The notes under the pieces are model-generated. The model saw only the letters and a program-made list of their open reading frames with translations. It made no database searches and was not told the DNA's origin. Positions 45,246-54,670 of a DNA stretch of 64,000 bases are shown here, one piece after another (position 1 is the stretch's first letter; every line of letters starts with the position of its first letter). Source of the DNA: Mangrovimicrobium sp048323675 (lineage in GTDB: Bacteria; Pseudomonadota; Gammaproteobacteria; Pseudomonadales; Halieaceae); assembly GCF_048323675.1 (NCBI RefSeq), contig NZ_JBLWFK010000001.1, positions 496,001 to 560,000 on the forward strand, given 5' to 3'. Position numbers and translations under genes: made by a program.

Positions 45246-46094
45246 TCAGCGCCCGCCGGGCTGCCAGTTCGCGAGCCCGAATTTCCTCGCCATCACCGCG
45301 TCGAACACGCGCAACGGCAGCAGGCGCCGCAGCCACACCAGCGCAATGCTGCCGCGGCCGCCGCGGATGACCGCCGGTGGCCGCTTGCCCAGCAATTGCG
45401 TCACCACCGGTGCGACAAAGGCCTCGGTCGGCGTCGCGTTCTGCTGTCCCGCCTGGGAGCGGGCGTGAATGCTCGCCGCGATCGGCTGGTACAGCGAATC
45501 CTGTGGCAGGCGGATGCCGGCCTCGGCGTTGTCGCCAAATGAAGAAAGCACGCCACCCGGCTGCAGGGTGATCACCCGGATACCGAGGGGCGCCAGTTCC
45601 ATGCGCAGTGCGTCGGAGAGCGCGTGCAGGGCCGCCTTGCTCGCGCAGTAGGCGCCGGTAAAGGGTGTGGTGAAAAGCCCCACGATGCTGCCGACATTGA
45701 CGATCCGGGGACCTGTACCGCCAGCGCGGGCGGCGAGTAACAGGGGCAGGGCGGCGCGGGCCAGTGCGATCGGGGCGATGACATTGGTTTCGAATTGCTG
45801 CCGCAGGTCCTCCCTGCCGAGGTCGATAGCGGCACCCACCCGCGACAGGCCAGCGTTGTTGACCAGCATGTCCAGGTGTCCTGCGCACTCGCCGATATAC
45901 GCCATCGCTGCCGCTACCGAGTCCGCATCGTTCACGTCCAGCGGCAGGGTTTCGATGCCCGCATCCGCCAGCGGCGCCAGGCCGTCCGGCCGTCGTGCCG
46001 AGGCGAAGACGCGATGCCCGCGCCGCTGGAATTCCCTCGCCATGGCGGCGCCGATGCCACTGGAGCAGCCGGTTATCAGGATTGTTTTCTGCAT
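45246..46094 (-). CDS. SDR-family oxidoreductase
   Basis: 282 residues. TGCSSGIGAAMAREFQRRGH (8-27) is the nucleotide motif; NNAGLSRVG the NNAG; NVGSIVGLFTTPFTGAYCASKAAL has Ser and Tyr-x3-Lys. Read toward the regulated block on the opposite strand, so its inclusion in that pathway is uncertain. The C-terminal tail is Arg-rich and hydrophobic, as in membrane-associated SDRs. Confidence 0.92.
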   Translation of the reverse strand: MQKTILITGCSSGIGAAMAREFQRRGHRVFASARRPDGLAPLADAGIETLPLDVNDADSVAAAMAYIGECAGHLDMLVNNAGLSRVGAAIDLGREDLRQQFETNVIAPIALARAALPLLLAARAGGTGPRIVNVGSIVGLFTTPFTGAYCASKAALHALSDALRMELAPLGIRVITLQPGGVLSSFGDNAEAGIRLPQDSLYQPIAASIHARSQAGQQNATPTEAFVAPVVTQLLGKRPPAVIRGGRGSIALVWLRRLLPLRVFDAVMARKFGLANWQPGGR

Positions 46095-46155
46095 ATCCCT
46101 GCCAACAGGTATTTGGGGCGTTGTCGGTTAACCCCGGTGTCGTAGTGATTCCCGG

Positions 46156-46416
46156 TCAGCGGGGAATCCATTGACCGTCGCGCATCTGCAGCGCGAGTTT
46201 GTCGGCGCAGAGGGTTTGCAGGTCACCGGTCTCGCTGGCCATTCCGGCCAGTCCCGCACCGGCTGCCATGCGGCCTTCCTCACGCATACAGCGCTCCATA
46301 AGGCGGGCGTTGTCCTGTGCCTGCTGTTCCGGCGTCTGCATTCTTGCCTGCCAGGCGCCGCTGTAATACCAGTAGCCGGCGGCTACCAGGGCGACGATGA
46401 TTGCCAGTTTTATCAT
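46156..46416 (-). CDS. Small single-TM hypothetical protein
   Basis: 86 residues from the ATG at 46416 with GGGAGAG upstream; the frame is open further upstream only as a shadow of the MscS gene. MIKLAIIVALVAAGYWYYSGAW is an N-terminal membrane helix, followed by a Gln/Met-rich, helical cytoplasmic or periplasmic tail containing two Cys (ERCMREEGR, TLCADKLAL). It lies 20 bp after the MscS gene and may be co-transcribed. No function known. Confidence 0.75.
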   Translation of the reverse strand: MIKLAIIVALVAAGYWYYSGAWQARMQTPEQQAQDNARLMERCMREEGRMAAGAGLAGMASETGDLQTLCADKLALQMRDGQWIPR

Positions 46417-46436
46417 TATGTTCTCTCCCGGTTCTA

Positions 46437-47495
46437 TCAGGATTCCTGGGTCGTGTTCACGGCACGTATCGGGAAAGGTATCACAATACCCTCCTCGTTG
46501 TAGCGCCGGTGGAGAGCCTTGATGAACGCCGACTTGACCCAGAAGCGCTTGTAGTATTCCTGGGCGCGCAGCATGACAGTGAAATTGATACTGGAGCTGT
46601 CGAAGGTGTGGTACACCACGAAAGTCTCGTAGTCGTCGACACCCCATTCGTGTTCCCGCAGGACCTGCCGGGCGACTTCCAGGGTGACCCGCTCGACGTG
46701 CTCCAGGTCGGAACTGTAGTGGACGCCTACGTCTACCGGTACCGACAACTCCGGGGCGGGGTAGAAGTAGTTGATGATCTTGGATTCGGACAGCACGCTG
46801 TTGGGCATGATGATCGTGTTGTTGGGCAGCATGCGAATCCAGGTGGAGCGCCAGCCGATCCTGTCGACGAATCCCTGCTCCCCCGACTCCAGTTCGATAA
46901 AGTCACCTACCCGGATCGGCTTGTCGACCACCAGTTGCACGCCGGAAAAGAAGTTTTCCAGGGTCGGTTGCAGGGCGAGGGCGACCGCGAGCGAAGTGAT
47001 GCCAAGGGAGGCGACGATCGGGGTGATGGAAATGCCCAGGGTGCCAAGTACCATCAAGGCGCCAATACCCAGTACCAGGCCGCGGGCAATCCCCACCAGG
47101 ATGGTACGGCTGCTGCGCAGGGCGTCCGAGTCGTCCGCATGCATCCGCAGCAGCCCTACGCACAGGCGCTCGATAAATACCAGTACGGCGACAATCAGCA
47201 GAATCCTGGCGACCAGTACGGCGTTGCCGTTGAGGCTGCTTTCGCGTACCCCGAAATGGCGCAGGAGAAAATCCAGTGCCCACAGGTTCAGTACCAGGAT
47301 TGCTATGGTCAGGGGCAGGCTCAGTGCATTCAACAGGAGTGAGTCGTAGCGCCAGGCGGAGCGATCCGCCACCCTGACCAGGCGCACCAGAACGATGCGC
47401 TTGCAGACCAGCATGACGCATATTGAGGCAAGTGCTCCGGCTGTCAGGACCAGCCAGGTGGGAAGCAGCAATGTGCCCAGGGATACGTGTGCCAT
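46437..47495 (-). CDS. MscS-family mechanosensitive channel
   Basis: 352 residues. Several N-terminal helices lead to the pore helix and beta domain: LGTLGISITPIVASLGITSLAVALALQ, then PTLENFFSGVQLVVDKPIRVGDFIELE, the diagnostic MscS core. The C-terminal alpha/beta domain follows. It releases solutes under hypo-osmotic shock. A second, shorter MscS is encoded at 51454. Confidence 0.93.
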   Translation of the reverse strand: MAHVSLGTLLLPTWLVLTAGALASICVMLVCKRIVLVRLVRVADRSAWRYDSLLLNALSLPLTIAILVLNLWALDFLLRHFGVRESSLNGNAVLVARILLIVAVLVFIERLCVGLLRMHADDSDALRSSRTILVGIARGLVLGIGALMVLGTLGISITPIVASLGITSLAVALALQPTLENFFSGVQLVVDKPIRVGDFIELESGEQGFVDRIGWRSTWIRMLPNNTIIMPNSVLSESKIINYFYPAPELSVPVDVGVHYSSDLEHVERVTLEVARQVLREHEWGVDDYETFVVYHTFDSSSINFTVMLRAQEYYKRFWVKSAFIKALHRRYNEEGIVIPFPIRAVNTTQES

Positions 47496-47689
47496 CGGAG
47501 CCCCGCGGTTTCACAGTTCGCACCGGATCGATGCAAATATCATTCCGGGTAACACCACGCCAGGCTTTTGCAATGCGCCACGCTTTACCGGTGAATACAT
47601 CCAGGCCGCCATCGACGGGCATTCGCTTGACAGCTGGCGCCAGGGGTTGCAGCCTGACATTATCGAGGCCTTATGCAGGGTGGCAGGCA

Positions 47690-48616
47690 ATGAATGTAGC
47701 TATTCCATGGCTCTGGCAGTACCTGGTACTGGCGTTAATCCTTCTGGTGACCAATATGTTCTCTACCAACAATGCCTACGCCGAAAGCGCCGTCCCGGCC
47801 CAGGGCCAGCGTATTGTGCTCATTACCGGCTCCACCGGGGGGTTGGGCCGGGAAACCGCGAAGGCCCTGGCGGGGCAGGGCGACCATGTCATCGTGCACG
47901 GACGCAATGTCGCCCGCGGCGAGGAACTGGTGGAAGAGATCCGGGCCCGGGGCAGGGGCAGCGCGCGCTTCTATCCGGCGGACTTCGCCAGTCTCGAAGA
48001 GGTCCGTAACTTTGCCAGCGCCATCCTCAGGGACTATGAGCGTCTCGACGTGCTGGTCAATAACGCGGGTATCTTCCTGCCCAACGAAGAGCAGCGGCTG
48101 CTGAGCAGGGATGGCTACGAGCTGCATTTCCAGGTGAACTACCTGGCCGGGTACCTGCTCACCAGGCAGTTACTGCCGCTGCTCGAAGCCAGCGCGCCCA
48201 GCCGGATCATCAACGTCGCCTCCGGGCAGCGCCCCATCGACTTCGACAACCTGATGCTGGAAACCGGCTATTCGGGGACCCAGGCCTATTTCCAGAGCAA
48301 GAATGCCCAGGTCATGATGACGTTTTACCTCGCCGCTGACCTCGCGACCCGCGGTGTTGTCATCAATGCCATGCATCCCTCCGACCTGATGGATACGGAC
48401 ATGGTGATCGAGGCGGGGATGGAGCCGATCTCGTCGGTGGATACCGGCAGGGATGCACTGGTGCGGCTGATTGACGAGGACGTCGGAACCGGCAAGTTCT
48501 TCAACGTCTTTGTCGAGGCCGAGGCAAAACCCCAGGCATACGACAGCGCAGCGCGCGCCCGTCTCATCGCGGTGAGTGATGAGTTGCTGGCAGGTGCTTT
48601 CGCGAATATTGAATGA
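47690..48616 (+). CDS. SDR-family protein with N-terminal membrane/signal segment
   Basis: 308 residues from the ATG at 47690; the frame is open upstream without a clear start. Residues about 6-30 (PWLWQYLVLALILLVTNMF) are hydrophobic with a signal-peptide-like end (NAYAES). The SDR core follows: ITGSTGGLGRETAKALAGQG, NNAGIFLPNEE, and NVASGQRPIDF with TQAYFQSKNAQV giving Tyr-x3-Lys. An SDR that is anchored to or exported across the membrane is unusual because NAD(P) is cytosolic. Confidence 0.85.
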   Translation: MNVAIPWLWQYLVLALILLVTNMFSTNNAYAESAVPAQGQRIVLITGSTGGLGRETAKALAGQGDHVIVHGRNVARGEELVEEIRARGRGSARFYPADFASLEEVRNFASAILRDYERLDVLVNNAGIFLPNEEQRLLSRDGYELHFQVNYLAGYLLTRQLLPLLEASAPSRIINVASGQRPIDFDNLMLETGYSGTQAYFQSKNAQVMMTFYLAADLATRGVVINAMHPSDLMDTDMVIEAGMEPISSVDTGRDALVRLIDEDVGTGKFFNVFVEAEAKPQAYDSAARARLIAVSDELLAGAFANIE

Positions 48617-48662
48617 AGATGCGGGTGACGCTCATACCTTGAGGGCGGCTCCCGCGAACGCC

Positions 48663-49058
48663 TCAGGCGTTATTGCGAATCTTGGCAGAGCCCCCTTCCA
48701 GGGAGATCCCGCCGGAACCGCTGCTGTAGGTCTTGCCATTCGCCGTGACCGTCACCACGTAGGCGTAGGTGACATCCTCCGTGGTTACCGTGTCTTTCAA
48801 CGACATTTTGTCGTCTGCTACGTCGACATCGCTCAGGCAACTGCCCGGCGTGGCGGAGCCCTTGTCCGTGGGATTGGTATAGGTGTTCGAATCAATCTCC
48901 AGGCTCTGGAAGGTAAAGCTGTCACTCCCCTTGGCCGCTTTCCAGACGACCTTGTGGGTCTTCTTGTTTTTGAGCGTCAGCTCTTCGGGATTCATGCTGA
49001 CGGGCGGAGTGGCACTGGTATCAAGGGTTACATCGATCGTATGTTTGTCATCGCTCAT
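48663..49058 (-). CDS. Hypothetical protein, Ig-like/beta-rich
   Basis: 131 residues without a signal peptide. It begins MSDDKHTIDVTLDTSATPPV and has alternating strands and many Ser/Thr (TYAYVVTVTANGKTYSSGSG). The pattern suggests a small beta-sandwich. I do not recognise a family with confidence. It precedes, in transcription order, no close neighbour on the same strand and lies just downstream of the TIR-TPR gene. Confidence 0.6.
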   Translation of the reverse strand: MSDDKHTIDVTLDTSATPPVSMNPEELTLKNKKTHKVVWKAAKGSDSFTFQSLEIDSNTYTNPTDKGSATPGSCLSDVDVADDKMSLKDTVTTEDVTYAYVVTVTANGKTYSSGSGGISLEGGSAKIRNNA

Positions 49059-49135
49059 GGGACGTCCTCGTTGTCGTTGATACGAATGGGAAACCGGGTA
49101 AATCCATGCTCCCGGGTTTTCGCAGTATAGCAGCC

Positions 49136-51271
49136 TCAGTCCGTCTGCAAGGCGGCCGCATCTGCCGCGACACCCAGCGTGTTGGCAAGGTCGACAAAGT
49201 CCGGCTGGCGGTAGCCGGTTGCCAGCAGGCGGGCCGCGGCATTGCGCGCCAGCACGCTGCGGCCGAGGCCGGTAAGCGCCTCGATCCGCAGGTGCAGGAC
49301 CTGGGGGTCGCTTTTGGGGCTGTTGCTATCGATGCGCGCCAGTGCCGACGTAAAGAGGGTTTGGGCGCGGTCAGTGTCGCCTGTGGCATCGAGCAGTCGC
49401 GCGAGCGCGATTTCGCCCGCGGCAAGATCGATCCCGGCCTGTACGTTGCTCTGGTCCCGCTGGGCCAGTGCGTGTAGTTCAGTAATCGCGGTGCGGACCG
49501 CGGTGATCGCTCCTTCCCCTAGTCCCTGTGCCGCGAGGGTGTCCGCCAGTGCCAGCCGCGCGCCGGCCATTGCGTGGATATTGCCGTAGTCGCTGCTGTC
49601 GCTGGCGGCCAGCGTTGCCAGGTCCCGGAGCGCGCCTTCCTGCAAGCTCGCTGCCGCCTGCAGGTCGCCCTGCAGTCGCGCCAGCCGGCCGCGGCGCACC
49701 TGCAGGCTGGCGAGCGAACGGCGGCGGCCCACGTGCTCCGGTTCCTGTTCGACCAGTTCACTGTCCAGGTCCAGGGCGTGCTCGTTATAGTCGATAGCGC
49801 CGTCGACGTCGCCCATGAACTCCGCCAGTTCCGCCATATGGGCTTCGCTCATGGCGAGATAGCGCTGCCACAGCCGGTGTTGCGGATTCGAGGCGAGGAC
49901 CTCGCGCTTGAGCGCGAGGTCCTGTCGATAGTGCTCGCGCGCCACCTGCAGGTGGCCGAGTTGCAGTTCCACCTTGCCCAGCGTGTTGAAGGCAAAGCCG
50001 AGTTCGATCTTCCACTCGGGGTTGTCCGGATCGAGCGCCAGCACGCGCTGTTGCAGCGACAGCACCGTCTGGTATTCGTTGCGCGCGCCCTTGAGGTCTC
50101 CGCGCCGCTCCAGCACCTGGGCGATGTTGTTGTGCGCCCCGGACTGGACATTGAGAACCTGCAGGTTGTCCGGGCTCAGGTCGGCCGCAGAATTCGCCAC
50201 TGCCAGCGACTGCCGGAAATGTGCCAGCCCCTTTTCCAGGTCTCCCTGTTGCCAGTGGGCAAGGCCGAGCCACAGTTCACTGGATGCCAGCTGTAACAAC
50301 CAGCGCGGTTCTGCGGGCTCGCGCTGCGACAGGGCACGGGCCTGCTCGACAGACTCGCTGAAGGCGCGTACCGCTTCCTCCAGGTGCGAACGGTCGATGG
50401 CTATCTCCCCGATCAACGCCAGGGCCTCGGCGCGCTGTGCCAGCGTGCGGCTGGTGAGGTCCTGCTCGGTCAGCGATTCGAAGTACTGTAGCGCTTCGTC
50501 ACCGATCGCATCGAAGACATCCAGCCTGCCGACGGCGCGCAGGTTGCGCGTGAGGTCGCCGAGCATGAAACCGATAAGTTCTTCCGCTTTCTCGCGGTTT
50601 CTCTCGGCATCCTGCCGCGCCAGCACCGCGTTGACCGCGAGCCAGCCTGTCAGCAGCATACCCAGCAGGAGTCCCGCGCTGATCGCCAGCAGTCGCCGGT
50701 AGCGGCGCTTGAGTTCCCGCTGTCGCAGTTCGTCGTAACCGACCTCGAGCAGGCCGGCGATGAGCTTGAGCCTGGCGCTGGACCTGCCGTCGCCGCCCGG
50801 TCGCAGGTCGGCCGCAATCGGTTCGATCGAGCGCTCGCCGAGTTCGCCATCCGCTTCGAGGGCGAAGCGCAGGGCAGGGACAAAGCATTCCTCGTCTTCC
50901 CGTCCCGCGATCTCGCTGGCGCCCGGTTCGCCCGCAACCAGCAGGCAGAAAATACGCTCTTCGCGGCCCAGTCGCTTGAATTCGAGGACTTCCTGGTTGA
51001 CCCAGCGCGAGCGTGCGGCATCCGGCGAGCAGATTACGATGAGGGCGTCCGAGTCCGCCAGGGCCTGTTCGACCCGGGCGCCGAGGTCCGCGGCGCTGGC
51101 CAGTTCCTCGCGATCCCGGAATATGGGAGTGAGCCGGGCGGGCAGGGCGCGTCCAGAATGCGCCCGCATGCGGCGCGGCAGGCGGAAAGTTTCCAGGCCG
51201 CGGTGCAGCCAGTCAGCCCAGCGCCTGTCCCGGTGACTGTAGCTGATGAACGCGTAATACTTTCTGTGCAA
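49136..51271 (-). CDS. TIR domain-TM-TPR protein
   Basis: 711 residues. The N-terminal TIR domain (about 3-150) starts YYAFISYSHRDRRWADWLHR; DSDALIVICSPDAARSRWVNQEVLEFKRLG contains the Ser/Trp-x3-Glu element with Glu94, the position of the catalytic Glu in NAD-cleaving TIRs (shown here in two parts: DSDALIVICSP, SRWVNQEV). A membrane helix (193-216) follows, then about 450 residues of TPR-like repeats (LAHWQQGDLEKGLAHFRQSLAV, ERRGDLKGARNEYQTVLSLQ). A role in signalling or defence is possible. Confidence 0.85.
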   Translation of the reverse strand: MHRKYYAFISYSHRDRRWADWLHRGLETFRLPRRMRAHSGRALPARLTPIFRDREELASAADLGARVEQALADSDALIVICSPDAARSRWVNQEVLEFKRLGREERIFCLLVAGEPGASEIAGREDEECFVPALRFALEADGELGERSIEPIAADLRPGGDGRSSARLKLIAGLLEVGYDELRQRELKRRYRRLLAISAGLLLGMLLTGWLAVNAVLARQDAERNREKAEELIGFMLGDLTRNLRAVGRLDVFDAIGDEALQYFESLTEQDLTSRTLAQRAEALALIGEIAIDRSHLEEAVRAFSESVEQARALSQREPAEPRWLLQLASSELWLGLAHWQQGDLEKGLAHFRQSLAVANSAADLSPDNLQVLNVQSGAHNNIAQVLERRGDLKGARNEYQTVLSLQQRVLALDPDNPEWKIELGFAFNTLGKVELQLGHLQVAREHYRQDLALKREVLASNPQHRLWQRYLAMSEAHMAELAEFMGDVDGAIDYNEHALDLDSELVEQEPEHVGRRRSLASLQVRRGRLARLQGDLQAAASLQEGALRDLATLAASDSSDYGNIHAMAGARLALADTLAAQGLGEGAITAVRTAITELHALAQRDQSNVQAGIDLAAGEIALARLLDATGDTDRAQTLFTSALARIDSNSPKSDPQVLHLRIEALTGLGRSVLARNAAARLLATGYRQPDFVDLANTLGVAADAAALQTD

Positions 51272-51453
51272 TGACCAGCCTCGCTGCGGCAGTTGCCCCT
51301 CCGGTTACAACCTTTCCACCGTCCGGCGCGCATTGACTGAAACACCGGCTATACGCCGGTCTGGGGGACATGCCATCCAGCCAATCCGGTCAAGGCAAAG
51401 TATAGGCCAAAAGGTGGGCGTGTCCCGCGGTGCGGAGCGTGGGAACCAGCAGG

Positions 51454-52284
51454 TCACTGCACCATGCGCACTTCCCGCTGCGGGAAGGGAATTGAAACGT
51501 TCTCCTCCTGCAGGGTCCTGTAGACCACAGCGTTCACCGCGTACTTGTGGCTGAAATAGTTTTTCGCGGGGACCCAGTAGCGCAGGCCGATGATGATCCC
51601 GTTCTCGCCAAAGTCCTCGATTCCGATTTTGAGTTTCGGCGTTGCGGCGACGCAATCCATTTCCTGCAGGCGTTGGGTCAGTGTCTCGATGACCATGTCG
51701 GTATCGCTGCCGTAGGCGATACCGACAGTGCCCTCCACAATCTTGTTTTCAAAGGAGTTGTACAGCACCTCGCCGATGAGGTGCCGGTTGGGTACGACAA
51801 TCAATTCGTCGTCCTCGGTGCGCATAAGCGTCATGCCCAGTTTTACTTCCTCGACGACGCCGGAAATACCGGCGACGCTGATCGTGTTGCCGACGACGAA
51901 GGGGCGGGTGAGGATGATGATGAATCCGGCGCCGTAGTTGGATACCGGCCCCTGCAGGGCCAGGCCGGCGCCGAGGGTGAGGGCGCCGACAGCGGCGACA
52001 AAGGGCGCCACGGAGATGCCGAACTTGCCCAGTGCGATAATGACAAAGCAGGCCAGGATCAGCAGGTAGGTGCAGGAGCCGATAAATTTGGCCAGGGTGA
52101 CATCGACCTTTTTTCCATCGCAGAAGCGGACGATGAGCTTGCTGAGCCAGCGGGCGAATATCCAGCCCAGGATCAGGATGATGATGGCCCCCAGAACCTG
52201 GAAGCTGTAGTTCACCAGAAATTCGGCGACGGTGTTGTAGATCTTTTCTATGGTGTCGACGTTGACGCCCAGTGCTTCTTCCAT
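51454..52284 (-). CDS. Small-conductance MscS channel
   Basis: 276 residues, close to E. coli MscS in length. IIILILGWIFARWLSKLIV is a membrane helix; FGISVAPFVAAVGALTLGAGLALQGPVSNYGAGFIII is the pore helix and start of the beta domain. The C-terminus has GLRYWVPAKNYFSHKYAVN and FPQREV. It is transcribed in the same direction as the TIR gene, with about 180 bp between. Confidence 0.95.
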   Translation of the reverse strand: MEEALGVNVDTIEKIYNTVAEFLVNYSFQVLGAIIILILGWIFARWLSKLIVRFCDGKKVDVTLAKFIGSCTYLLILACFVIIALGKFGISVAPFVAAVGALTLGAGLALQGPVSNYGAGFIIILTRPFVVGNTISVAGISGVVEEVKLGMTLMRTEDDELIVVPNRHLIGEVLYNSFENKIVEGTVGIAYGSDTDMVIETLTQRLQEMDCVAATPKLKIGIEDFGENGIIIGLRYWVPAKNYFSHKYAVNAVVYRTLQEENVSIPFPQREVRMVQ

Positions 52285-52415
52285 TGTGACCTCGCGGGGT
52301 GCCGGGTTGGTTGCGCCTGCCTATTCGAGCATTTATGCCCGGCGATTTGAAGGTTTTTGCGAAAATGGGGGCATTACCATGGTGTGCTGGTGTTTTGCAG
52401 CGCCGCGAAACCGGC

Positions 52416-53513
52416 TCAGGCGGGGCGGGTAAATTCCTGCAGGCCGAACTCGCGGGCAATGGCTTCAATCTCCCCGATTTCTGCCTCGCTCACCTCGCCA
52501 TCGGCACTGGCGATCGCGTAGAGGGATTCGACGAACTGGCGACTGTGTTCGGCGTTGAAGGGACTGTCCCCGTGTTGGCCTCCCTGGAGAGGCCGGTGAC
52601 CCATATAGTTGATCAGGGACAACTCCATCACGAAATCCACCTCCGCGGTGGACAGATTGCCGGCTGCGACAAGGATTTCACGGATTTTTGCCCGCTCCTC
52701 CGCGGTGACGACCCTGTCCGCGTAGGCGACCCGCGCCAGGGCCAGCGCCAGCGCCGCGAGGTGGCTGGTGGCGTTCGGGTCGTGCCGTTCGAGCAGGTTG
52801 AGCATGCGGCTGGTGTCCTCGGAGACCGCCTCGGTCAGGGTTTTCATGCGGCCGTCTTCGAGGTGGAGAATGCGATCGGCGACATCCAGGATCCGGTTGT
52901 CGTGGGTAACCAGGACAACGGCAGTGCCTTCCTCCCGCGCCAGCGACTGGATCAGTTCTACCACGTCGCGCCCGGACTTGCTGTCGAGGGAGGCGGTAGG
53001 CTCGTCGGCGAGCACGATCCTGGGCTTGTTGACCAGGGCGCGGGCAATCCCGCCACGTTGCTTCTGGCCGCCGGAGAGGGCGGAGGGCTTCTTGTGACCG
53101 TGTTCCGCGAGGCCCACCCGCTCGAGAACCTCATCGATACGGGATTGCGCCAGGCTGCCGCGGCAGCCATCGAGTTGCAGCGACATCTGCACATTCTGGC
53201 GGATCGACAGGCATTCGAGCAGGTTGTGCTGCTGGAAAATGTAGCCGATCTGCTTCCTGACCATGATCCTCCTGCGTTCCGCGCTGTTGTTGAGTTCGGT
53301 GCCGAGCACCCTGAGGCTGCCCTGCTGGGCCGAGCGCAGGGCGCCGACCAGTGTCAGCAGGGTGGTTTTTCCCGATCCCGACGGGCCGGTGAGGATAACG
53401 ATCTCGCCCGCTGCAATATCCACCGAGATGTTGTGCAGGATCTGTTTGCGCAGCGCGCCATTGCCGTAGAAATAGGAGACGTCGGCAACCGAGATCAGGG
53501 CTTCGGCGGACAT
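52416..53513 (-). CDS. DevA-type ABC ATPase with C-terminal TerB-like domain
   Basis: 365 residues from the ATG at 53513, which overlaps the permease stop as TGATG. Walker A GPSGSGKTTLL (43-53), signature LSGGQKQR (146-153, here ALSGGQKQR), Walker B IVLADEP (167-172) and the H-loop His (VTHDNRI) are all intact, as in MacB/DevA-type ATPases. Residues about 250-365 add a helical acidic domain with two repeats (ADRVVTAEERAKIREIL; ADGEVSEAEIGEIEAIA) resembling TerB. DevA proteins normally end near residue 230, so this is a fusion. Confidence 0.9.
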   Translation of the reverse strand: MSAEALISVADVSYFYGNGALRKQILHNISVDIAAGEIVILTGPSGSGKTTLLTLVGALRSAQQGSLRVLGTELNNSAERRRIMVRKQIGYIFQQHNLLECLSIRQNVQMSLQLDGCRGSLAQSRIDEVLERVGLAEHGHKKPSALSGGQKQRGGIARALVNKPRIVLADEPTASLDSKSGRDVVELIQSLAREEGTAVVLVTHDNRILDVADRILHLEDGRMKTLTEAVSEDTSRMLNLLERHDPNATSHLAALALALARVAYADRVVTAEERAKIREILVAAGNLSTAEVDFVMELSLINYMGHRPLQGGQHGDSPFNAEHSRQFVESLYAIASADGEVSEAEIGEIEAIAREFGLQEFTRPA

Positions 53514-54670
53514 CAGAACACCTCCGCCGGATCGACGCTGCGCAACCGGCGCAGGGTGAGCAAGCCGGAGAAAACACACATGCCCAGGGTCAGTGCAAAT
53601 ACGGTCAGCGCGTTATTCAATGACATCTCCAGGGGCAGGTGCGCCGACTCCGCGGTCAGGCGAAAGAGTTCCACGGACAGGACCAGCCCCGGCAGGAAGC
53701 CGAGAATCGCCAGCACCAGCGCCTCCTGCAGGACAATAACCTTGAGGTAGCGGTGGGGATAGCCCATGGCCAGCAGCGTGGCATATTCCTGCAGGTGGTC
53801 CTGAACATCGGAATAGAGAATCTGGTAGACGATGATCGCGCCGACGAACAGGCCCATCACCACGCCGAAGCCGAACACCACACCGGTGGGTGTCGCCTTG
53901 CTCCAGTGGTCGATTTCCAGCTGGGCAAACTCCTTGCGGGTCAGCACCCGGATATCCTTCGGCAATGCATCGAGAATTTCCCGGCGAACTCCCTCTACCG
54001 CGGCGCCGGGATCGAGATGGATAAGGCCGAACTCGATGACCGAGGCGCTGCGCTCGGGAAACATGCGCTGGAAGTTCAGGTCCGAGGTAAAAATGCTGCC
54101 TTCGATGGCGAAACCACTGCCAATCGCGTGCAGCCCGGCGACCGTGAACTCGCTGTCGTTGACCTGGTTCCTGACTGTCATGCCCTCGTCGATCATCTGC
54201 CCGATCGGGCCGAATTCCGGGCGCGCCAGCCGGTCGTAGCTCACCTGGTAGGGCAGCCGCAGGCGCTGGAGAACCGTGGGCGAGAGCAGCTTTTCGAAGC
54301 CCCTGTCGTCCGGGTCGAAGCCGAGGACAAAGATACTGCGGCGATTGAGCGGCTCGCTCGGATGGCGCCAGATTGCCTGCCCGAGGTAGATCGGCGATAC
54401 CGAACTGACGCCCTTTATTCCCTGGGCCTGGTACAGCCGGTTGCGGGGGAAACCCCGGGCCGCGACGATATGCGGCGTCTTGGGACTGAGCATGATCAGG
54501 TCGTAGCCGAGGGCCTCGTGATAGCGTACAGCGCTGGCGTAGAGGGCCTCCTTGAGCTCCATCTGCATGAACACCAGGATGACGGCGAAGGCGATTCCCA
54601 GGGTGGCGGTGAGCAGGCGGAATTTCCGGTGCCACAGCTGCAGGATGCCGAGCGGAAGCGAGCCGAACAT
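53513..54670 (-). CDS. DevC-type ABC permease (FtsX-like)
   Basis: 385 residues. An N-terminal helix (RLLTATLGIAFAVILVFMQME) is followed by a periplasmic domain of about 200 residues and three C-terminal helices, the FtsX/MacB layout. YDLIMLSPKTPHIVAARGFPR and PTGVVFGFGVVMGLFVGAIIVYQ match DevC. It stops at the start of the ATPase gene (TGATG) and begins at the end of the adaptor gene, so the three genes are translationally coupled. Confidence 0.92.
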   Translation of the reverse strand: MFGSLPLGILQLWHRKFRLLTATLGIAFAVILVFMQMELKEALYASAVRYHEALGYDLIMLSPKTPHIVAARGFPRNRLYQAQGIKGVSSVSPIYLGQAIWRHPSEPLNRRSIFVLGFDPDDRGFEKLLSPTVLQRLRLPYQVSYDRLARPEFGPIGQMIDEGMTVRNQVNDSEFTVAGLHAIGSGFAIEGSIFTSDLNFQRMFPERSASVIEFGLIHLDPGAAVEGVRREILDALPKDIRVLTRKEFAQLEIDHWSKATPTGVVFGFGVVMGLFVGAIIVYQILYSDVQDHLQEYATLLAMGYPHRYLKVIVLQEALVLAILGFLPGLVLSVELFRLTAESAHLPLEMSLNNALTVFALTLGMCVFSGLLTLRRLRSVDPAEVF

